Source: Atherix ibis (Eukaryota; Arthropoda; Insecta; Diptera; Athericidae). Taken from it: a stretch of 64,000 nt of DNA. The number at the start of each line of letters is the position of its first letter. The first letter of the stretch is position 1. Below are positions 28,901 through 36,975 of this stretch, one piece after another. Location of the stretch: the NCBI GenBank assembly GCA_958298945.1, contig OY282605.1, forward strand, positions 2,565,811 through 2,629,810. The letters are read 5' to 3'. The notes under the pieces were generated by a model. That model had not been told where the DNA came from. It saw only the letters and a list, made by a program, of their open reading frames with translations, and ran no database searches. Both the position numbers and the translations under genes were made by a program.

Positions 28901-31900
28901 CCGTAAACCATAACTGCTGTTGAACTGAACATTCATAAAAATTTCTCTCCAAATTTTAATACCTTCCTCGATTTGTCCAACACCCAAAAAAATATCTTTT
29001 ATTATTTTTTTCCTCCAAAAACATAACAGAGATTATTGCCAGATAAGAACGAAAAAATGAAATTGGCCATCAAAAATTTATTTTTGTATTTATTTTTTTT
29101 TAATATAAAATTTCCCTTAATTTAAATTTTTTTTATATTTATCTAGGAAAAATGTTCATCTAATAATATACAAAAAAAAAACAAAAAACATTTTAGATTT
29201 TGAATTTGATTTCATTCAAAATGAAACTTACCAAATACCGGGTTCCAATTGTATGTTAACCGTTTCGTGTGCCTCAAATTTGTGACCTTAAAAAAATTTA
29301 AAAAAAAAAACCAAAATTAATATAAAAATATTAATAATTGACATTCAAATTAGTAGATTATCTTCTATTCCTCATGATTCTATGTACAAAAAAAAAACAA
29401 AAAAGCTTTTTAGTCTATAAAAACTTTCATAAATAATTGATTTCGTTAAAAAAAAAAGTTTTTCGTTATTTTCTATAGAATTTTATTAGTATTATTTAAT
29501 TTTCTGATGAATTACAAAAAAAACCTAAATTTTTTTTATGTTAATTAAAATTAATAATTATATTTTTAAAAAAATTAGAAAAAAAACAATAAAATAAATA
29601 ATTACCAGCAGCTAAAAGTGTTTGGATCACAGTTACCATATCACGGGACTCCTTGACAAAGAATTCTGGGTCATCGTATGTTTCTATTTGGAGCTCTGAA
29701 AAGTTAAATATAATTTTTTTTTTGTTGCCTTTATTAATAAAGGAAAAATGAGAATATTTATTTTTCTTAATTTTTAACTATCATAAGGAATTTTCAAGAA
29801 AATATAAAATTAAGATTAATATTTAATCAAATGCAAAATTACAATTATTCTTGCACTCTGAAGAGTAGATTCACTCAAACAAACAAAAATTTTGGTTACC
29901 GTTGAAAAAGTACAAATAAAAAAAAATACTCAAAATAAATGCACCACTAAAAATATGTTTTTAAACGATTAACATGAAGGCACAGTTCTGACTGAACAGC
30001 ATTATTGGCTACACAACGTTTTGGACCTCGGGATATGGGTACAGAACATAGAAGAAATGAATGGAAAATATAACGATAAGAGAACCGAACCGATATTATC
30101 GAACCATTCGAGGTTAAAGTTGAGGCTGCCCCATGGCCAGTTGTTGTCCAGCAGAATCTCATCTATACGGTATGTGGTGACTGGATCGGTATTTAGCTAA
30201 CAACCCATTGGAAATGAGCGTTAAACATATTTTTTACCCCTTTTTTTTGTGTGTGGATATTTGAGTCGATACACAAAGTCATAAAATTTATATGTGCGCG
30301 CGTACAGCTATTATGAATGGATTTGGAAAGAAAAAAAATATTTTGAAATAATAAAACAACAGAAAATCTACGCCAAAACGGATTGTTTGGAATTTATAAA
30401 AGAGTTATTGCCAGTATGGTGATGGTGTGTTCATTGTAAATAGAAAATCGAAAAACATTGAAAGCATGACTAGTGGCGCTACCTACCTACTACTTTTTAA
30501 GCGCGAGCGACTCTTTCAACGGACAATCCGAGTGGATTTTGACAACTGATGCCACCATTATTACAGTGGCCATTATGGGTACTTATTCGTTAATTTTATG
30601 TGTGTCTGATCACATCAATGTTGCTGCGCCACTGTTTCGGCTACCTTTAACCATTCAAGCTTGTAGAAGTTTTGCAATAAATATTAGAGATTATTTCTAA
30701 ATATCTTAATAGTTGCTTGCAAAATATATTGGGTTGTTCGGAAGGTAATTTCGTTTTTTTTTATAAAAATGAAATAAGATTTTCTTATAGTGAAAATTAA
30801 TATTTTATACAATTACCAGGTGTATAAGCTTAAATCCGCAGTTTTTTAGTAAAAAAAAACACATGTTTTTTTTATAGAAAGCAACAAAAAATTTATTCTT
30901 TTCATAGAAGCAAAAACAAACGCCAATAAAATTCCTTCTCTTTCGAGGCAAACCACTCATCAAACCATTTTCGGACGTCTTCGTAAGAATCGAAGTGCTG
31001 CTCAGCGAGCACGTGGCCCATCGACGAAAACAGGTGGTAGTCGGAAGAGGCCAGGTCTGGTGAATAAGCGGGGTGGGGTAGCACCTCCCAGTTGAGTGTC
31101 TGCAAGTAGTTTCGGACCATTTTTGACGTGTGCGATGGTGCGTTGTCGTGGAGGAAAATCAGCTTGTCATGTCTTTGTTGATAATTCGTCCTTTTTTCAC
31201 GTAGAGCACGGTTCATTTTGATCAGTTATTGGTGGTAGCGGTGGGCATTGACAGTTTCACCCAACATCTCATAGTAGACGATACCCTGCTGATCCCACCA
31301 AACGCCCAGCATCGTCTTCTGTCCGACGCGATTTGGTCTTGGGGAAGATGTTGATGGTTGGCCGGGATCAACCCACGATTTCTGGCGTTTAAGATTCTCG
31401 AAATATATCCACTTCTCATCGCCTGTCACAATCCGATGCAGGAACGACCTTCTTTTTTGTCTGGCAAGCAAGATTTCGCATGTGTTTTGGCGTCGCTCCA
31501 TCTGCCTATCGTATAATTCATGCGGCATCCATTTTCCGATCTTTTGAATCTTCCCCAAGTCACGCAGGCGCATGAAAATTGCTGATTGAGTAACACCCAA
31601 TTGCTCCGTGAGCAAGGTGTTAAGTCTGTAGAGTATGGTTGGTATGGCAGTATATCTCATCCAAGCTCTAAAAGCTTTTGCTGAATGGTCAAACTTGTAT
31701 GTGGTTTCGCTTTATCCTGTTCGAACACTATACCTTTCCTATTGACCAATTCTGACCTTTTTTCTTTAAGTGAATCATTCAATTTGTCCAACTGATGACA
31801 GTACACTTCAGAATTGATCATTGTGTTGCTCGGTAGAAGCTCAAAATAAACGATTTGTTTGAAATCCTACCAAACAGATAGCGTAACTTTATTTTGATGA

Positions 31901-34089
31901 ATATTGGCTTTCGAAGTGCTTTGAGCCGGTTCATCCTTTCTACTCCAGGATCTTTTGTATAATCGAATAATTTTTTTCTTGCTTGAACAGCATTTTTTAC
32001 CTTTAAAAATGTAAAAAGTAAAATATTCCGAAAATGCTGTTTTTACTTTCCATATTTAAAAGGATATCAACCAAAAACTACTGTGTAGAATCAATCGAAT
32101 TTTTTTATAAGCTATGTCAGCTGTCAAAAAATATATGATTATGTAGCTTAAGTATGAAGTTGGTTGTGAAAAAATACAATTAAGTTCTCTGTTGGGAAAC
32201 AACGAAATTACTTTCCGGACAACCCAATAGATTCAATACCTTCACAATATACAGGTTATTTAATTAGCAATGACACTTTTCGATAACTGCCCCCCTCCAC
32301 ACCCTTATGCTGGTATTTCACTACCTCAGGCCTCAATGCAGGTAAATGTGGATATTTTTGAAAAATCCGTATTTAAAGGTGTTTTTTCTTAAATAAAAAT
32401 ACAAATGAGTGTGGGAAAAATAGTTTTAAGTTTTGGTTCCAATGAAAGTAGGGGGAAAGGAGGGGAGTTATTTAATTAATAAAAAAGAAAATTCTTTGGC
32501 AACTAAAACCAAATAAACTTAACTACGACGTTATAAGAATTGGAATTTAGACTATTAAATATAGATGACACTGTGATTTTTTCAGCAAATCCGCCTATTT
32601 CATTTGTAAAATGAAGTTTATCTCCGATTTTTAATAATATTTGTTCATAAGAATTAATATAGGTAAGTTAACTACTTTATTGGCAGGAAAATCTCCAATT
32701 TGGAGTCACACCAACGTTTCGTATCCAAGCTTTCAACCATATTAACCCAAACTAATACAGAAATAGTGTCGAAAGAAATCAATCCAAATTCCTAACGATA
32801 GCACTGACATAAGAAAGTTTTATATTATTCGCAAAGAATAAAATTTCAGAGTTCTTAATTACTTTAACAATGTCATCAATGACAAGAATAAAAACTAATA
32901 GGCCAAAATGGCTACCCTGTAGAACACCAATAAGTGCTTCAAAATCTGTTGATATACACGACTATGGGGACGCATTTCCGATTTGAATATCGTTGGTTAA
33001 TTGCTTTATTGACAGGAAAATCTCCAATTTGGAGTTACACCATCGTTTCGTATCGAAGCTTCAACCATGTTAACCCAAACTAATACAGAAAAAGTGTCGA
33101 AAGAAATCAATCCAAATTGTTTCAGTACAGAAATCAATCACATTTTGTTCGATAAGACTCTCAGATTTTTACTGAACAAAAAAGTAGTAAATTATTCACA
33201 AATATTCATTATTAATTAGGTTGGTTAAAAAATAAGACAAAAATAAAATCGGAAAGTTTTTCAAATTGCACAATAGATTCTTTTGATAGATTTTGTATGT
33301 CACTGTAGGTACACTGAAGAAATCGGAATAACTCACAACTGCTGCAGTTACATGAGACAACAATGAGAAAGCCTCGTTCGATTGTATTCGAATTGCATGA
33401 ATTCAACCCAACTCGCAGGTTAGTTGATGGCAATCATTTCATGTCTGCGTCTATAATTATCGACCGCACTCACCGAAGAATTTTAATATATTCCATTCCG
33501 AACCGTATTATTATTCAAGGTACTGAAGGAAGTAAATATCGCTTACAGTAAACCAGGAACAGATCGTAAAGCAATCGAAATTCTTCGGAAATACTGTCGT
33601 CAAGTATGCAGCAGACGAACCGAAATTTTAGTTCATCGTACAAGAAGTAGCGGTACTTTTTGGGTATTGATTTGCTCGGATATTTCGCTACCTTTTAATT
33701 ATTTATGCATTTGCAAAGATATTAATTTTTTTTACTTATATTATTGTTTAAGTTAAACAAAAAAAAATTTTTTTACCTGAAATTAAAACGTAAAAAAATT
33801 TACCTTTAATTATATCCGCTATACTAGCTGGAAGAGGTGGTAGTGATGGCATATGTGGCAACTTATTAATATCCTTGACTGGGACTAGCGCCAGTGAAAG
33901 ATCAGCTGATTTATATCTAATGAACTCCTTGCGTAAATCTGTGAATCGGCAATAGTACGACGGCAGATCAATTTCTTTGGCACAAGCTTCCGGATGCAGG
34001 CACTGTCGAATGGCCAGTTGGCCATCGGTAATAAAGCAAAAATTTGACGATTCTGGATCGATTGAAAGAGAGCGTACATAGGCATCGAA
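3890..34089 (-). CDS. fus: fusilli / ESRP orthologue, RNA-binding splicing regulator (N-terminus missing)
   Basis: Nine exons (listed separately) join in frame to 788 codons plus a stop. In this partial protein, residues about 1-140 match the DnaQ exonuclease-like N-terminal region of ESRP proteins ([23 protein letters not shown]). Three quasi-RRMs follow at about 153-235, 253-340 and 382-470, each with the signature RGLPW/RGLPY and an RNP1-like strand ([24 protein letters not shown]). A tail of about 320 residues is rich in Ala, His, Pro and Gln. ESRP/Fusilli proteins bind GU/GGU-rich RNA in the nucleus and set epithelial splice choices; that is family knowledge. The order of domains and the exact fit of phases make the orthology firm. 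The first coding exon(s), start codon and promoter are not found. The two largest internal introns (about 6.5 and 16.3 kb) are loaded with transposon debris. Confidence 0.95.
5184..5330 (-). CDS. fus: fusilli coding exon H (start of RRM3)
   Basis: 147 nt, 49 codons, phase 0. Acceptor GTTTTACAG|CAT and donor GCTCAG|GTGAGT. It encodes [20 protein letters not shown] followed by [17 protein letters not shown] and [20 protein letters not shown] is the RNP2-like strand of the third quasi-RRM. Confidence 0.95.
5442..5531 (-). CDS. fus: fusilli coding exon G (RRM2-RRM3 linker)
   Basis: 90 nt, 30 codons, phase 0. Acceptor AATTTGCAG|GTG and donor CCACAA|GTAAGA. It encodes the Pro-rich linker [15 protein letters not shown] then [15 protein letters not shown]. 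The downstream intron is only 111 nt and remains open in frame for a stretch, so a single long ORF spuriously spans exons G and H. Confidence 0.93.
5701..5916 (-). CDS. fus: fusilli coding exon F (rest of RRM2)
   Basis: 216 nt, exactly 72 codons, phase 0 at both ends. Acceptor TTTTTGCAG|TTG and donor CAACAG|GTAACA. It reads [11 protein letters not shown], then [20 protein letters not shown] (RNP1-like strand) and [17 protein letters not shown]. Confidence 0.95.
6071..6341 (-). CDS. fus: fusilli coding exon E (rest of RRM1, start of RRM2)
   Basis: 271 nt. Acceptor TTTTTTGCAG|AGG and donor CAAGTT|GTGAGT. It encodes [20 protein letters not shown], then [18 protein letters not shown] and [17 protein letters not shown], which complete RRM1. 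It then gives [17 protein letters not shown], the RNP2-like strand and helix of RRM2. Confidence 0.95.
7003..8352. repeat. Copy 1 of an unclassified dispersed repeat, split by a mariner
   Basis: The flanks 7003-7043, 7984-8195 and about 8236-8352 match 24620-24850 and 25690-25772 in the same order and orientation. Shared blocks include TTTTCTGTCTRAATTATRGC, GTAGACWTGACA and CTATTCAGTT. The copy here is interrupted by the mariner at 7044-7983; the other copy lacks it. No coding capacity was seen. It may be an old transposon or segmental duplicate. Confidence 0.65.
7044..7983 (-). mobile_element. Mariner family 1 copy, N-terminally deleted
   Basis: 940 bp flanked by TA on both sides, with termini CGAGGTCTGTTCAAAAAA... 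and ...TGAACAGACCTCG. The minus strand encodes the C-terminal two thirds of a DD34D transposase (YYLQ-like region, [37 protein letters not shown]). The second and third catalytic Asp are present, 34 residues apart. The HTH-containing N-terminus and the first Asp region are missing or scrambled. It sits in the fusilli intron between exons D and E. Confidence 0.93.
8353..10320. other. Intron interior, no recognised gene
   Basis: AT-rich intronic DNA of fusilli. A stretch of more balanced composition at about 9300-9660 has no long open frame and no family match that I recognise. Confidence 0.5.
10321..10985 (-). mobile_element. Mariner family 2 copy, C-terminus deleted
   Basis: The left end TTGGGTTGATCGGAAAGTAA after TA matches the family terminus. 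The minus strand translates to the N-terminal part of the transposase ([40 protein letters not shown]) and stops around SLKQKR. The C-terminal catalytic region is lost. The left 59 bases (10321-10379) are two termini back to back, making a small hairpin. The right terminus is decayed. Confidence 0.8.
11549..12308 (-). mobile_element. Mariner family 1 copy, truncated at the 3' end
   Basis: Minus-strand frames give [20 protein letters not shown] (first Asp region), [12 protein letters not shown] and [18 protein letters not shown]. The segment around HHDN (second Asp) is deleted, and the 3' terminus is absent on the left. On the right, a subterminal segment of about 43 bp is duplicated in tandem and the end lacks the usual CTCG. 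It shares the N-terminal deletion junction with other copies at about 12110. Confidence 0.85.
12309..12805. other. Intron between mariner remnant and exon D
   Basis: AT-rich, nothing recognised. The adjacent stretch 12917-13539 on the other side of exon D is likewise featureless. Confidence 0.5.
12806..12916 (-). CDS. fus: fusilli coding exon D (start of RRM1)
   Basis: 111 nt. Acceptor ATATTTAG|TTC and donor GCAAA|GTGAGT. It encodes [20 protein letters not shown] and then [26 protein letters not shown] is the RNP2-like strand of the first quasi-RRM, and [10 protein letters not shown] is helix 1. It is separated from exon C by a 16.3-kb intron. Confidence 0.94.
13540..14417 (+). mobile_element. 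Mariner family 1 derivative with two inverted 5' ends
   Basis: About 878 bp. The left about 200 bp are the family 1 5' end on the plus strand. The plus strand then codes decayed transposase ([42 protein letters not shown]). At about 14160 the 3' half is replaced by another 5' end in inverted orientation, running to GACCTCG followed by TA. The terminus carries a 53-bp tandem duplication (about 14312-14414). The junction matches the element at 27604-28509. Confidence 0.88.
14470..15225 (+). mobile_element. Mariner family 2 copy, 5' truncated
   Basis: Plus-strand frames give [33 protein letters not shown] and [15 protein letters not shown]; the second and third catalytic Asp are 34 residues apart (DD34D). 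Frameshifts precede 14684 and a stop interrupts the frame near 15019. The 3' terminus (AAATTACTTCCCGGATAACTCAA) is followed by TA. The 5' end is missing where it abuts the family 1 derivative. Confidence 0.88.
15226..16712. other. Intron interior, no recognised gene
   Basis: AT-rich, mostly short A/T runs. Two small direct repeats are noted (about 15605-15645 with period 22, and 15685-15760). Nothing else is supported. Confidence 0.5.
15685..15760. repeat. Two-copy tandem repeat, period 41
   Basis: A 32-base block beginning TTTGTACACATAGATAAGTT starts near 15688 and again near 15729. It is probably a replication-slippage duplication in intronic DNA. Confidence 0.8.
16713..16795 (+). mobile_element. 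tRNA-derived SINE head or tRNA pseudogene
   Basis: The stretch has an A-box-like GTCGTTAGCGTACTAG and a B-box-like GTGGGTTCGACTG about 20 nt apart, as in RNA polymerase III internal promoters. It does not fold into a convincing intact cloverleaf, because the acceptor arms do not pair well. A SINE head is the best reading. Similar tRNA-like pieces occur in inverse orientation inside the array at 20901-22190. Confidence 0.55.
17200..17935 (+). mobile_element. Degenerate DD41D mariner-like element
   Basis: Frames near 17355-17440 give [13 protein letters not shown], an N-terminal signature shared with 36640-36975. Frames near 17490-17530 give ILRYWTSN. Frames near 17740-17890 give WFQ-DC, then WPP, then LFLWGHL. 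These match the order in the better element at 61675-62944 (RFIQFYYQNNRF, WFQQDGA, LDYFLWG). There are many stops and frameshifts and large internal deletions. It is dead. Confidence 0.7.
18716..18873. repeat. 83-bp tandem duplication
   Basis: Two nearly identical 75-base blocks at 18716-18790 and 18799-18873 beginning AAAAATGTTTCTTATTCTCA, separated by ACCCCCAG. There is one visible length difference in an A/T run. This looks like a recent local duplication. Confidence 0.95.
18874..20900. other. Intron interior, no recognised gene
   Basis: Intronic. 19740-20110 is somewhat less AT-rich (a CGCGCGTCGTTCG|GTGAGC stretch near 19790 resembles a plus-strand splice donor), but no open frame or family match supports an exon. 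Confidence 0.4.
20901..22190. repeat. AT-rich repeat array with embedded tRNA-like blocks
   Basis: Dozens of imperfect repeats of a 10-13 base motif around GTAAAAATTTTC, grouped into three longer units. Each unit carries a block with CATTTGGCGATAACTAAAG (about 21085, 21345, 21845). In the second and third units this is followed by a segment whose reverse complement has a B-box-like GAGTTCAAATCC and GTCTAGTACGCAGTGG. It reads as a diverged tandem repeat containing SINE-like pieces. Confidence 0.7.
22191..23329. other. Intron interior, no recognised gene
   Basis: No open frame of interest and no recognised repeat. Confidence 0.5.
23330..23527 (+). mobile_element. Mariner family 3, 5' end fragment
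   Basis: Begins after TA with CCAGGTGTATAAGCTTAAAT, the same terminus as the element at 30816. Near 23455-23520 the plus frame reads [19 protein letters not shown], the N-terminal WFRRFK signature of mariner transposases. The rest is missing. Confidence 0.85.
23528..24257. other. Intron interior, no recognised gene
   Basis: AT-rich, with long A and T runs. Nothing recognised. Confidence 0.5.
24258..24388. repeat. 131-bp near-perfect palindrome
   Basis: Two arms of about 62 bases are reverse complements with only about four mismatches (left arm contains TTCGTTTGATGAAAATATAA; right arm its complement), around a centre near 24323. The transcript of either strand would form a long hairpin. It could be a foldback MITE or a hairpin RNA precursor; the sequence alone does not decide. 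Confidence 0.93.
24620..25772. repeat. Copy 2 of the dispersed repeat, split by a LINE fragment
   Basis: 24620-24850 and 25690-25772 correspond to 7003-8195 (less the mariner) and 8236-8352. Between the two blocks lies unrelated DNA including the reverse-transcriptase fragment at 25200-25620. At the position where copy 1 holds a mariner, this copy is uninterrupted (near 24655). Confidence 0.65.
25200..25620 (-). mobile_element. Non-LTR retrotransposon reverse-transcriptase fragment
   Basis: Minus-strand frames read [14 protein letters not shown], then after a break [20 protein letters not shown], and [14 protein letters not shown]. These correspond to RT blocks around the first catalytic Asp region, the PQGxxLGPLLF motif and the block after the catalytic YADD, which is itself lost (FSNSKNF in its place). 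A second piece of the same family lies at 32790-33000. Confidence 0.85.
26043..27356 (+). mobile_element. DD41D mariner-like element A, chimeric and dead
   Basis: Plus-strand frames: [20 protein letters not shown] (N-terminal HTH region), [21 protein letters not shown], then [14 protein letters not shown] and [15 protein letters not shown] (C-terminus). The catalytic centre is mostly deleted. The right end, reading CAGGGAGTGTTTTATGTTCC on the minus strand, is followed by TA; no clear left terminus. Close relative of 37446-38907. A piece of another element is lodged near its end (26843-27245). Confidence 0.85.
26843..27245 (+). mobile_element. 3' piece of a second DD41D element lodged inside element A
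   Basis: The reading switches from element A's C-terminus to a second transposase C-terminus: [20 protein letters not shown], then [28 protein letters not shown] and HLNDVVFHS. It ends at a distinct terminus (minus strand CAGGGTAGTCTATCTAGCGG) followed by TA, after which element A resumes (ATAATGCTAAAG, also in 37446-38907). Its 5' part is absent. Confidence 0.85.
27604..28509 (-). mobile_element. Mariner family 1 derivative with two inverted 5' ends (second copy)
   Basis: 906 bp, TA on both sides (27602-27603 and 28510-28511). The minus strand runs 5' end, transposase ([72 protein letters not shown]), then joins an inverted 5' end at the same point as 13540-14417 (GATCAAAGAATCTGTTTC next to GGAACAAGAAAAAGTC). 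It lacks the N-terminal coding region and the true 3' end. Confidence 0.93.
28510..29231. other. Intron just before exon C, T-rich
   Basis: A pyrimidine-rich stretch at about 28600-28780 and AT-rich DNA beyond. No gene seen. Confidence 0.5.
29232..29286 (-). CDS. fus: fusilli coding exon C
   Basis: 55 nt. Acceptor TTTTTAAG|GT and donor ATTTG|GTAAGT. It encodes [17 protein letters not shown], the linker leading into the first RRM. Only the chosen frame is open across both junctions, since the other frames meet stops. This short exon would be missed by simple ORF calling. Confidence 0.9.
29606..29695 (-). CDS. fus: fusilli coding exon B
   Basis: 90 nt. Acceptor TTTTCAG|AG and donor GCTG|GTAATT. 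It reads [19 protein letters not shown] and then [12 protein letters not shown], with the first and last codons split across introns. It continues the N-terminal domain. The intron to the next exon is short (319 nt), whereas the one upstream is 4.1 kb. Confidence 0.93.
29696..30728. other. Fusilli intron between exons A and B, left part
   Basis: A somewhat less AT-rich patch at 29980-30210 and another at 30470-30680 have only short open frames without recognisable motifs. Confidence 0.45.
30729..32227 (-). mobile_element. Mariner family 2 copy interrupted by a family 3 element
   Basis: Ends TTGGGTTGTTCGGAAGGTAA and its complement at 32227, with TA on both sides (30727-30728, 32228-32229). 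On the minus strand the 5' part (32227 to about 31620) is family 2, including [16 protein letters not shown] sequence that matches [12 protein letters not shown] in the copy at 14470. At about 31620 it switches to family 3; family 2 resumes for its last about 87 bases at 30815. Family 2 sequence between the two breakpoints is missing. Confidence 0.85.
30816..31619 (-). mobile_element. Mariner family 3 copy, 5' truncated, nested in family 2
   Basis: Minus strand: [20 protein letters not shown] (HTH), [20 protein letters not shown] (first catalytic Asp), [14 protein letters not shown], then after a frameshift/stop near 31220 [17 protein letters not shown] and [14 protein letters not shown]. The second and third Asp are 34 residues apart. 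The 3' terminus CCAGGTGTATAAGC is intact next to TA at 30814-30815. The 5' end is gone. All three catalytic Asp survive, but the frame is broken. Confidence 0.9.
32675..33122. repeat. Two-copy direct repeat flanking a LINE fragment, period about 329
   Basis: Blocks starting CTTTATTGGCAGGAAAATCT (32675) and CTTTATTGACAGGAAAATCT (33004) run about 118 bases with few mismatches, both ending in GTCGAAAGAAATCAATCCAA. The RT fragment lies between them, so a LINE segment was duplicated in tandem. Confidence 0.88.
32790..33000 (-). mobile_element. Non-LTR retrotransposon RT fragment (same family as 25200-25620)
   Basis: Minus-strand frames read [20 protein letters not shown] and then [20 protein letters not shown]. 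This matches the PQGxxLGPLLF block and following region of the 25-kb fragment ([36 protein letters not shown]). The catalytic DD is altered to NN. It is dead. Confidence 0.85.
33123..33803. other. Fusilli intron between exons A and B, right part
   Basis: An open frame at 33363-33551 has no family resemblance and is judged chance. No other features seen up to the donor of exon A. Confidence 0.45.
33804..34089 (-). CDS. fus: fusilli coding exon A (first one found)
   Basis: 286 nt, residues 1-95 plus one base of the next codon. The acceptor is TTTTGCAG before TTCGATGCC and the donor is AAAG|GTAAAT. It encodes [13 protein letters not shown] followed by the conserved [16 protein letters not shown] and [11 protein letters not shown] segments of the ESRP N-terminal nuclease-like domain. 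It begins in phase 0 at an acceptor, so at least one further coding exon must lie upstream. Confidence 0.93.
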
Positions 34090-34536
34090 CTGCAAAATTG
34101 ACAAAGTTGAAAAAAATTAAATCAATTTAATTTTCTTTAAAAATTTAAATTTCTATAAACAAAAAAAACTGACAAAAAATTTCACATTTCGTTCAGAAGC
34201 TTTCACTACAAAAGCTTTTGAAGAAAATCTGAAAAATACTAAAAAAATGGCCATTATTAAACTTAAAAAAATATATTTACTTAAAAAAAATTGTTCTTTT
34301 AATGTAAAAATTTACAAATTTATAGAAGTAATAATTGAAAAACATCCTATTTTAAACATGACGGCAATTTTGACAAAAAAAAATTGAAGTAAATTTATTA
34401 TATTTTTGTGCTATTTCCAATTAATAAAAAATCGGAAGAATTTCTATTGTCTAAAAAGTGTTATGTAAAAAATATTTTATATTTTATACAAAAAATGGCG
34501 TCAGAAAAATATTGTGTTTCTTACAAAATTCATTAA
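34090..34536. other. Intron upstream of exon A
   Basis: AT-rich. Exon A starts with an acceptor, so this is intron of unknown length. No upstream coding exon of fusilli was recognised here. Confidence 0.55.
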
Positions 34537-35663
34537 TTAATTCCTATAATGGTGCCATTAGACGATCATCTGAATTGGTCAGTCAATGTGACGTTACTGA
34601 AAAATGCTTGACAGAAAGTTAATATATTAGCTGATCATCCAACTTGGTTGACTTGTCAGGCTAATCTATCTAAAAGTCATCAGCTACCGTCAACGAATTT
34701 CGCCAAAATGGCTGACGGTAACTGACCATGGCTGACGAAAAAATCAGGCTACTCGTATTCGAGGATCAGCCAACTTCAAATTTGCGACACACAAGTGTAT
34801 GCCCATCCCACAGTTAGCCAGTCATAAGCTGATCATCCAACTTGGTTGACTTGTCAGGCAAATCTATCTAAAAGTCGTCAGCTGCCGTCAACTAATTTTG
34901 CCAAAATGACTAATGGTAACTGACGATGGATGATGAACAAAATCAGGCTCGTCGTTTTAGAGGATCAGTCAACTTTTAATTTTTAAATGGCAGACAAATG
35001 GCTGACGGTAACTGATGATGGCTGACTTCAAATTTTCACACCCACGTTTGCCGTATTGACAGACGATCGTGGTTTCATTTCGTTTCGTTCATTTCTTTAT
35101 TCTCAGTGTAAGATTAAATTGGAAAAAATAAACATAAAATAAAAACATTCGATTTATTGTGAATTGATTTAATTTTATTCTTTACTTCTTTTCTTGATGG
35201 CCATTTTTGTGGTTTTTTTATTAAAAAAGAAAAACTTTAATTGAACATTTTAGATGAATTTATTGAAAATCAATAATAATAAATAATTAGAATTTTAATT
35301 GTCAAAATGTTTTCGAACTTTTGTCAATTTAAAAACTGTTTTGCTAAAACCATTTCAAAATAGAATTTATAATTGGGAAGAAAAAAAAAATCTTTAAAAT
35401 CACAGTAACCACGGTATGACAGATCTGGCTGATGGCATCATCAGTTGTGTCTTGATTTTTTACGATGGTTGATTGGCTAGGCTGACGAACAAAAATGTGT
35501 CTAACGTCAGCCAAATGTCACAATCACAAGATTAGCTGGTCGCAAATCAGGCTATAAGAGGGTCAGCCAAGTTTGGAACGGATTCTGGTGCCATTTTGAC
35601 GTCACATTAGCTGACATTTGCCAATTTTGCTTACCATCTAATGCCACCTTAAGGAATAATTCG
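34537..35663. mobile_element. Unclassified TIR element with internal 198-bp repeats
   Basis: Termini are imperfect inverted repeats of about 26 bases: ATTCCTATAATGGTGCCATT on the left, and on the complementary strand of the right end ATTCCTTAAGGTGGCATT. Inside, a block starting GCTGATCATCCAACTTGGTT occurs at 34630 and again at 34828 (period 198), and motifs such as ATGGCTGACGGTAACTGA recur several times in both orientations. No transposase is encoded, so it behaves like a non-autonomous DNA element of unknown superfamily. Confidence 0.75.
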
Positions 35664-36639
35664 GAACTAAGCCTCACTATGCAAATTGATAGCAACCCAT
35701 CCTAACAAATTACTTATTTACTAAATACTCTATAAAAACAAAGTACCTCCTTTTTAAGCCATAACTAACTGATTAGTATAAAAGACCGCCATTTGGAAAT
35801 ACGAGGTCGTTAATTAAAATTTTGTCTTTGACTATCCATTAGGGAGAATTTTGTTTTCGATTTTCATCAACGGATTCATCCGCAAGCAATTCACTTAATG
35901 ACATGTTTGCAAGAGCGGCAAATATCTAACAACACTACTCGTGTCTACAATAAAATATGGGATCGACTAAAAAAAAATTATCTAACAAAACAAATTGGCA
36001 TAAAAAAAAACATAAGTAAACAACGCAACATAGCCACTTCATAATTTGCATTCAAAAAACGTACAACTTGACTATACGGCCAAGTAGCCAATTGACTCAC
36101 TTTAATCTAATGGACTCACCAAAAAAAAAAGAATAGGAGAATTAAAAAAAATATAATACTATTATTAATAAAGGAAAAAAAATCACATTACCATAAACTA
36201 AACTGTATGTACTCTCGTAACTTTAAACATAAACAATTTTGTTGATATTTTCTGTTTGGTAAAAAGAAAATGCAAACCTTGCGCACAGGCTTTCAACCTT
36301 TATGAGAGTACAAATAATACCGTCTTTGGCATAATTTGCCTCGTTCGAAACAAGGTAAGTAAACTATTGAAATCATTTAAGCGAGAAGAAAGAAAATTAA
36401 TGAAGATGGAACCAAAAAAAAAAAAAAACTCCAGTAAAACATATTCATTAATATTTGGTAAATACTATACTGAAGAAAAATATATACTAACGTAGGAGAG
36501 GGTTTTTTATTCATTTTTTTGTGGTTTTATTACAATATATAAGTTTAAAGTGGCCTGGAAAGGCAATCCCAATTGCCTCGGTCTTTACCAACACTGGACG
36601 CTTCGGCAATAATATTTTCCTCTATACGCACTCTACGCA
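35664..36639. other. No recognised gene
   Basis: AT-rich. An ATACGAGGTC at 35801 resembles a mariner family 1 tip, but no further family sequence follows. A short open frame at 36256-36495 is lysine-rich and unremarkable. Confidence 0.45.
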
Positions 36640-36975
36640 TACGTGTACGGGTTGGAGGTTTGATGTCCAATAGCGTAAAATTGCTGCAAAATTTTATCAC
36701 TATGCCCTAAATTGCTTGCTCAGTATGTCGATTTATGATGAAATAAATTTTTCACAGAGCACGCATTTTGATAATAAAATTCAATAATTTTGAACCTGAG
36801 CGTTGTTCGGATGTTAGTCTTTCCATGATAAAATGACAATATTAACTTTTGACTCACGTCACATGTCAATCGCAATCTGTCAAAAATAAAAACATATAAA
36901 ACCAAATCAGTAAAAATGTCACCCGTTATATTAAAAAGGTTGCTCAGAAATGCCTCGTCAAACTTGAATCTCATT
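36640..36975 (-). mobile_element. DD41D mariner-like N-terminal fragment
   Basis: The minus-strand frame near 36730-36830 gives [14 protein letters not shown] and the sequence continues through [14 protein letters not shown] coding at about 36660-36690. It matches the plus-strand element at 17200-17935 in order and spacing. It is truncated and has no catalytic region. Confidence 0.75.

Noticed and set aside
35799..35810. ATACGAGGTC resembling a mariner family 1 tip
   Set aside because: The following bases do not match the family beyond ten positions, so it is likely chance.
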